NCBI RefSeq assembly: GCF_015832195.1
Contig: NC_052027.1
Coordinates: 372,001 to 436,000 of the forward strand
Length of the DNA stretch: 64,000 nt
Direction of reading: 5' to 3'
Source: Motacilla alba alba
Taxonomy: Eukaryota; Chordata; Aves; Passeriformes; Motacillidae
Part shown: positions 58,501 to 64,000 of the stretch, piece by piece
Layout: each line of letters begins with the position of its first letter
How positions within the stretch are numbered: the first letter of the stretch is position 1
Notes under the pieces: generated by a model
The model's input: the letters and a program-made list of their open reading frames with translations, nothing else
Databases searched by the model: none
Told to the model about the DNA's origin: nothing
Program-made: the position numbers and the translations under genes

Positions 58501-61114
58501 CTGGTAAAAAATGGCCTTGGTCCTAAGAATACCTGCACCAGCTGGAAAATACTGTGAGACTCCTGTTTTTCTCAAATGGAGATTTTTGTTTAAGTAGAAT
58601 GTAATAAGCTAATGGCAGTGGCCTCCAGTAGAAGGAAATTCAGCTTAGGACCAAAGGTTCCTTCTACTCCTGTATTCCTAAGTCTTAGCAACTGTGTGTG
58701 CCTTTTGTCTTTGCGGTGCCGTCTCTGTCTCCCCTATTTGCACATGCAAGATGAACTATTTTGTGTGCAAATACCCTTAGCTACCTCAGGTTTTCTGAGT
58801 AAGTGCCTTAGTGAGGCTACTCTGCATCTGGATTTCTTATTCATCCGATATTCATCCAGCATTGTGCAAGACTTCAGTTTTTCTGAGATGGGCTTATTCC
58901 CCATTCTCATTAGAGAGTATGCTACATGTTCTTCACCCCCTCAGCAGCCTCTGTCTATTTATTTAGTTAATTAAAGTAAGCAACTTTTAACAGTGATGTT
59001 TTTCATTAACTAGATTGGATGCAATGCAGTTAGCTGGGCTCCTGCTGTTGTACCAGGAAGCCTTATAGAACAACCCTCTGGTCAAAAGCCAAACTACATC
59101 AAAAGATTTGCATCTGGTGGCTGTGACAACCTGGTCAAGATCTGGAAGTAAGTGCCCTGTCGCCAGATAAAACCTGACACTTTAGGCTTTGAGTGTCCCT
59201 GGTAGTATATCTCAAGCAGTATTTTTGGCATCCCTATTGTATCATCTTCGAATTACTGTTTTAGAGAAGTGTTTTAAAAATGGAAACTTAGTGATGCACA
59301 GTATCTCCCATGGTTCTTGCAGTTTGTGCCAGCCCTGTGTGATCTTGTCTCCAAGGGTGGCCTTGTAATGGTCTTTGGTTACCACTTTAGTAGTAGCAGA
59401 TTTCTGACAGTAACTGGAGGTCAGAACCTCTTTGCCTGAGCTCCTTTCTGTCCCCTGGAAGGGATTTTGTCAGTTAATGCCATAGAGATTTTTGGAGAAG
59501 TAGGGAACACTTGTGCTTTGTATTGTATTGATGAGCAAGGAATTTGAATGCTACAATCCAAAGCCTTCTCAAGCAGGGCATGATATGATAAAGGACGCTG
59601 CTGCTACCCTTCTGATCATATAGTTGTGTTTTCAGGGAAGAAGAGGGTCAGTGGAAAGAAGAGCAGAAGCTGGAGGCTCACAGTGACTGGGTACGAGACG
59701 TGGCCTGGGCTCCATCCATAGGTTTGCCAACCAGCACCATTGCTAGCTGCTCACAGGTGAGGTTTTTTTGGAGGGACAGAGGCAGGCACTGGGTGTGCTC
59801 ACTTCCGTGTGCTTCCTTCCCCGTTTCTCTAGTAAAGGAATTGCAGGGATAGAGCTGCTGTAACAGGTCCTCCTGGCAATCCTTTGGCATATTTGGGTCT
59901 CTGCATAAGAGCCTTTGACTCCTGTTCTTCCCAATCTCAGAAGCCAAATAGAAGCATTTGTGGACAAAGGTCGTGAGCAGGATGGTCTCACTAGGAGGAA
60001 GACCTTCCAACTAACATCATATTTAGTGGTTTGGGATCAAAGTTACTGAACTTCCTTCTAAAAATACTGTTTTCTAATAACTGGCATTCTTAATCAGCTC
60101 TGATGTCATCAGCCTTTATATTGACTGTTGTGTTCTTGTTGCTAATCTGTAAATGCTTTTTTTTAACATCAAGAAGACTACTTAGTGAGCTCCTGCCATG
60201 TGAGTGGAAAACAAAATCTCATTCTGGGGAAGCATTTCATCTGATACATATGTATTTTGGGGGTCCTTCTCTGGTATTTGCAAGTCATTGTTTGTTGGTA
60301 GTTTTTGTCATCAGAGCTGTACTCCTGCCTTGCCCTTATCCTTAGCAAGGAGACAGCCCCTTGCTGGGCTGAGCACAAATCCATGCGGACACGTCAAGGG
60401 TGGTGTGCGAGCTGTGATTTGGAAGTGTAGCTCCAAGGGCAATCCAGGGTTATGTTTCTTGTGCCCAGCCTTGGTCTCTGTGTTTTTGCAGGATGGCCGA
60501 GTGTTTATCTGGACGTGTGATGATGCCTCTGGAAACTCCTGGTCACCAAAGCTGCTGCACAAGTTCAATGATGTTGTCTGGCACGTGAGCTGGTCCATCA
60601 CTGCCAACATCCTTGCAGTGTCTGGAGGAGACAACAAAGTGAGTACTGCTGCCTTGGCTTTTACCCCTGTGCACCCTGTTTCCAGAGGAGCTGAGATGAG
60701 ACTCTTGTCACGTGTTTAACACAAGGCTGTCCTAGAGTCTCCTTTGCTGCCATGGGGACATATTTTCTTCTGATCAATCAGGAGGGCAGGAAGACCATAA
60801 CCTTTGGAAACCGCATGCACTGCATTCTGAGTCCTTACTGGAGGGTAGAAATGCAGGCTGAACTTGATTTTGTGGGGTACTGACAGTTCACATGCTCTCC
60901 TCATATGGCTGCAGGCTACCACCAAACCCATGCTGTGGTAGCTACAAGAAAAGGGGAAATAGGATATGTTTAAAGCTGAAAGCTGTTCCTCCTCTGTTTT
61001 GAGGTGACACTGTGGAAGGAGTCGGTGGACGGACTGTGGGCGTGTATCAGCGACGTGAACAAGGGCCAAGGAGGGGTGTCTGCTGTGACAGAAGGGCAGC
61101 AGAACGAGCAGTGA
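55573..61114 (+). CDS. SEC13: SEC13 homologue (COPII coat, nucleoporin, GATOR2)
   Basis: WD40 beta-propeller that pairs with SEC31 in the COPII outer coat, with NUP145/NUP96 in the nuclear-pore Y-complex, and acts in GATOR2. Coding exons are 55573-55575 (the ATG alone), 55823-55867, 56850-56965, 57391-57542, 58101-58234, 59014-59147, 59636-59756, 60492-60638 and 61004-61114, joined in frame to 963 nt (320 aa; human 322). The product starts [16 protein letters not shown]. It shows blades with [55 protein letters not shown] and SGGDNKVTLW, and ends EGQQNEQ. Six blades match the open propeller of SEC13, which is completed by the partner's insertion blade. It diverges from CAND2. Confidence 0.97.
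56285..56515 (+). mobile_element. CR1 LINE 3' fragment
   Basis: Contains the blocks atttcttcacagaaaaggct, atcaggcattggaaagggctg, cccagggaggtgctgtagtc, caccatccccgaaggtgttc and gaggtcttttccagcctta in CR1 order, on the plus strand. It lies in SEC13 intron 2 and is 5'-truncated and diverged. Confidence 0.85.
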
Positions 61115-61728
61115 TGCACAATGGAATACTCCAGCTGCAACAAGTGATCACTGTCCCTGATTTGCAATGTGTCTTTAGCTGGATGAGAACTGATTTTATC
61201 TAAACTGGACATGAACATGGGAAACAATTATCCAATTTTATGAGCACGCTATTACTGGGAGGCTACAGTATGTTGATAATCAGCCTTGACATTCCCTTAA
61301 ATTTAAGATAAACAGTATAGCCAAGTACTGTGCCTGATACTACTCCTTGATACTGTAGGAATTATTCCCTGCTTTTCTGGTTTAGGGGTCAAATTTGAAT
61401 GGCTGTGCAGAGTTCACACACTTCAACAGAACAGGGGGAAGCTGTCAAAACAACGAGGTGTGATACTCCTTGATGCAGGGGACAAATACTCTGTGCCCTC
61501 AAAGACCAGAACTTTGTTTCAAGTGAGGAAATGGGCTGGTGGAGTTCTCGGGTTAGCTGGTAGTGTGCTAGCTAGCCCTGCTGGTAACAGTGACGTTGTA
61601 CTTGTGTCTTTCTGAAACTAAGGTGCTTGGTGAAAGTCTCTTTACTTTCTTGAAGATGAAAAGGAGTAGTGGAATGCATATGTCTTCTGCTTTATAATAA
61701 TCTCAAACTGGGTTATTTAACCAACATC

Positions 61729-61834
61729 AATAAATCAAACCATGGTTTGAAGATTTATTTTTTTTAGTCACACTTCTGTACTGTACCTCAGTTGTTTGGA
61801 TTTTTTTTTGTTGTTGAGATACCGACAGAATAAA
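61729..61834 (+). terminator. SEC13: SEC13 polyadenylation signals
   Basis: AATAAA occurs at 61729-61734 and again at 61829-61834, the second preceded by a long T run. They imply alternative 3' UTRs of about 640 and 740 bases after the stop at 61114. ATTAAA near 61864 is a weaker third option. Confidence 0.7.
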
Positions 61835-61879
61835 ATCCTATTGGTTAAAACGTGGTGTGCTGTATTAAATAATCTTTTC

Positions 61880-62220
61880 ACAGGACTGCCTTTTCAAGGC
61901 AATCTGCAGTGTGTCTTCAGCCAAGCCACAGTCACATCTTCCCATCCAAGTAATTAGCTTTGCAAGAGCTTGGCCTTTTTTGTGGGGTTCTTTTTTCCTG
62001 TAATGGTACATCACGAGACAAGGCTTTACAAAGCCATTGCTCTTCCTTTGGTCTTGGCAATTCCCAGGGAGAACGTAAGCAGTGCCAGCTTCTCTTTTCT
62101 GCTCTTACAACTTTACTCTTCCTGAGGGAAGAAAGAAGGACGTGAACCCATTCGCGCACTTTGAAGTTATTTTTAAAACCAACGTTAGCAGGTGGAAAAG
62201 CGAAGGCGCAGGTTTATGAC
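61880..62220. other. Intergenic sequence after SEC13
   Basis: No exon, repeat family or RNA gene is recognised between the SEC13 3' end and the minisatellite. Confidence 0.5.
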
Positions 62221-62240
62221 GGTTCCGCGCGTCCCGCCGC

Positions 62241-62420
62241 CCCTCAGGGCACAGCGCCGCCCCTCAGGGCACAGCGCCGCCCCTCAGGGCACAGCGCCGC
62301 CCCTCAGGGCACAGCGCCGCCCCTCAGGGCACAGCGCCGCCCCTCAGGGCACAGCGCCGCCCCTCAGGGCACAGCGCCGCCCCTCAGGGCACAGCGCCGC
62401 CCCTCAGGGCACAGCACCGC
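62241..62420. repeat. 20-bp minisatellite, nine copies
   Basis: Nine head-to-tail copies of the 20-bp unit CCCTCAGGGCACAGCGCCGC with an exact period. Only the last copy has a change (CACCGC). Each unit contains the palindrome CCCTCAGGG-like core and CpG sites. The near-perfect identity suggests recent expansion or ongoing homogenisation, and copy number is likely to vary between individuals. Confidence 0.97.
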
Positions 62421-62560
62421 CCCGGGCGGGCCCTTGGCGCTGATTGGACGGCGGGGAAGCGGCGGCGGCGGTGATTGGATGGGCCGGGAAGGGCGGGAAG
62501 GGCGCCGCGCCCGCTCCCCTCAGCCCCGGCCCGCGCCCACAAGGAGCCTTTGTAATTCAT
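62421..62560. promoter_or_regulatory. GC-rich island with two CCAAT boxes, orphan promoter candidate
   Basis: Directly after the minisatellite come two inverted CCAAT boxes in similar context (TGATTGGAC near 62440 and TGATTGGAT near 62471), about 31 bp apart, within very CpG-rich sequence that ends abruptly near 62545. Paired NF-Y sites 30-35 bp apart are typical of TATA-less promoters. No start codon with downstream exons could be tied to it on either strand inside the window. Confidence 0.4.
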
Positions 62561-62688
62561 TTTACGCTGAAATTCTTCTCTAGAGCCATCAGAAAGGAAA
62601 AAAAAAATCAGCTATTTGACACTGAATGAAGACTGAATGAACATGTTCATGAAAAAGCAGGCTAGAAAGAAAGGAATTTTTCAGGTTT

Positions 62689-62694
62689 TTTATT
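62689..62694 (-). terminator. Candidate polyA signal of a minus-strand gene
   Basis: AATAAA on the minus strand follows over 800 bp of AT-rich, exon-poor sequence to its right that resembles a 3' UTR. It would end a transcript entering the window from the right edge. It is supported only by the signal itself and by a possible exon at 63554-63621. Confidence 0.3.
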
Positions 62695-62699
62695 CAAAA

Positions 62700-64000
62700 A
62701 GCTATTAGTAAATGGTAATGCATAGACTGGCTTGTGAACTGCCAAGTTACATAACAGTGTTAATGTAAGACCACACAGTGTCTTTATATATGTCATGCTA
62801 AATACTCAGGTAATCTGTAAGACTACCTAAATCACCTCAGAATATTTTAAAATTATCAGGGTACAAGACAAAGAATAACAATTCCATTTAGTGACTACAG
62901 GAGAACAAAACCTCTAAAGCACTTTCATGAAACAGAACTCTGAACGAACTACATTTCGCAGTTTAAAACTCAGGTTTGCCATTCAGCTCTGCAGTGTATC
63001 CACGTGCATTCCTTCCTGGAGAAGACACAAGGATTTTACCACGGGTCTCCCAGAATATACCAGTGAAAAACAATGAATATTACATTTTTAGTGCCATAAA
63101 GTATCTTCATAAATCTCCTGTAGAATTTAGCAGTTATTGACCAATCTGAGTATACAATGTTTCTTATGTCAGGACTAATCTTATCTTGGTTTGATTCTGG
63201 TAAAATAGAAAAAAAATGTAAATACAAAGACAGTATCCAAGGCACTTATAATTAAGGAATCTTACCAGTTTTTAGTGTAGAGAATAACTTGAGAAATGTG
63301 TAGATAACTCCAGTAATCAGGTCTTTAGCTAAATTAGTTTTACTTGCTCATAATAATACATACAATGAACTAGGTACTGTACAAAAATAGAAGGTGTGAG
63401 GCCTTTGTGTAAAGCTAGGAATTTATACTAGTACACAATTCCACTGAAAAGAATTACATATAATAATTTTATTTTTGTTCTCTGAACTGCACTGTGAATT
63501 GCAGCCATTTCTGCACATCAGGCCCTGTTCCCCGTGCTCAGGAGGCAGCTCACCTGTCTGTAAAATGAGCTACATACTCTGATAATTCTTTTGGTCCCTC
63601 ATAAACCTGTTTTTCCATAGACTGCACACAAGTGGAATATGCTAGCAATAATAAAAATAATAAATATATTATACCAAAACTGATTCTCTCTTAAGGAGGC
63701 TTTCACTTGATCATAAATACACCAGTATACAAGTTTCTATTTTTTCTTTTGCACATGATCCCTGGGCCTGAGACCAAGGCTCCTACTGCTCCTACAACTA
63801 AGGGACACCCACAAGGATTCCTCTGAGAACGCTTGGTGAGTGTGGAACCATCAACAAGTCCCCTTATTAGCTTATATTTGGCCCATTGCCAAAATAAATA
63901 CAACAAACTATGTTTCAAGTGTCCTATCAAAGCTATTTTAAATTAAAATCCTTTCCCTAATCCAAAATATACAACAGTTACCATGTGAAACACGGTTACC
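62700..64000. other. AT-rich right edge, mostly unassigned
   Basis: Apart from the possible exon at 63554-63621, this sequence shows no recognised coding exon, CR1 element or RNA gene. A minus-strand open frame near 63703-63930 lacks splice support and resembles no family I know. Confidence 0.4.
63554..63621 (-). CDS. Possible internal exon of an unidentified gene
   Basis: A 68-bp segment on the minus strand is flanked by a pyrimidine-containing TGTGTGCAG acceptor and a good GACAG|GTGAGC donor. Only one of three frames is open. It reads SMEKQVYEGPKELSEYVA followed by HFTD, a protein-like mix of charged and hydrophobic residues. I do not recognise the family. If spliced to the acceptor at 63197 the frame would end within five codons, consistent with a C-terminal exon pair, but this is speculative. 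In human the gene convergent with SEC13-GHRL is TATDN2; the peptide does not look like TATDN2 to me. Confidence 0.35.

Noticed and set aside
62161..62583. Plus-strand frame of 140 codons through the 20-bp minisatellite
   Set aside because: Sixty bases (three units) give a 20-residue protein repeat in every frame, so openness is automatic; no splice sites or conserved flanks.

Overview
The window reads as part of a bird genome. Introns are short, CpG islands are dense, CR1 LINE fragments are scattered through introns, and the conceptual proteins are closest to amniote (bird-like) versions. All identifications rest on reading splice-joined exons and comparing them with remembered family sequences; no search was run.

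Layout, left to right. (1) RHO (rhodopsin), minus strand, coding exons 1-4; exon 5 lies off the left edge. Its photoreceptor promoter (TATA, NRL-like, CRX-like and Ret-1-like sites) is at about 2.38-2.48 kb. (2) An intergenic stretch of about 3.7 kb. (3) IFT122, minus strand, 6.2-35.1 kb, 29 coding exons, complete in frame (about 1,188 aa). (4) A head-to-head CpG-island promoter, then MBD4, plus strand, 35.4-39.0 kb, 8 coding exons (about 514 aa), with an apparent GC-AG intron. (5) RPL32, plus strand, about 39.75-41.6 kb, with an H/ACA snoRNA of the SNORA7 type in intron 1. (6) CAND2, minus strand, 42.9-55.2 kb, 15 coding exons (about 1,235 aa), tail-to-tail with RPL32. (7) A second head-to-head CpG promoter, then SEC13, plus strand, 55.6-61.1 kb (320 aa). 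(8) An orphan GC-rich island with a 20-bp tandem repeat at 62.24-62.42 kb. (9) AT-rich sequence that may be the 3' end of an unidentified minus-strand gene.

The genes are mainly housekeeping: ciliary transport (IFT122), DNA mismatch repair at methylated CpG (MBD4), ribosome (RPL32), cullin exchange (CAND2) and COPII/nuclear pore/GATOR2 (SEC13). RHO is the one strongly tissue-restricted gene. RHO-IFT122-MBD4 and RPL32-CAND2/SEC13 lie on opposite arms of human chromosome 3 but are contiguous here. I found no novel multi-gene system. The points most worth checking are the GC-AG intron, the tandem repeats inside CpG promoters, the orphan island and exon at the right end, the candidate rhodopsin distal enhancer, and weak splice donors in IFT122.
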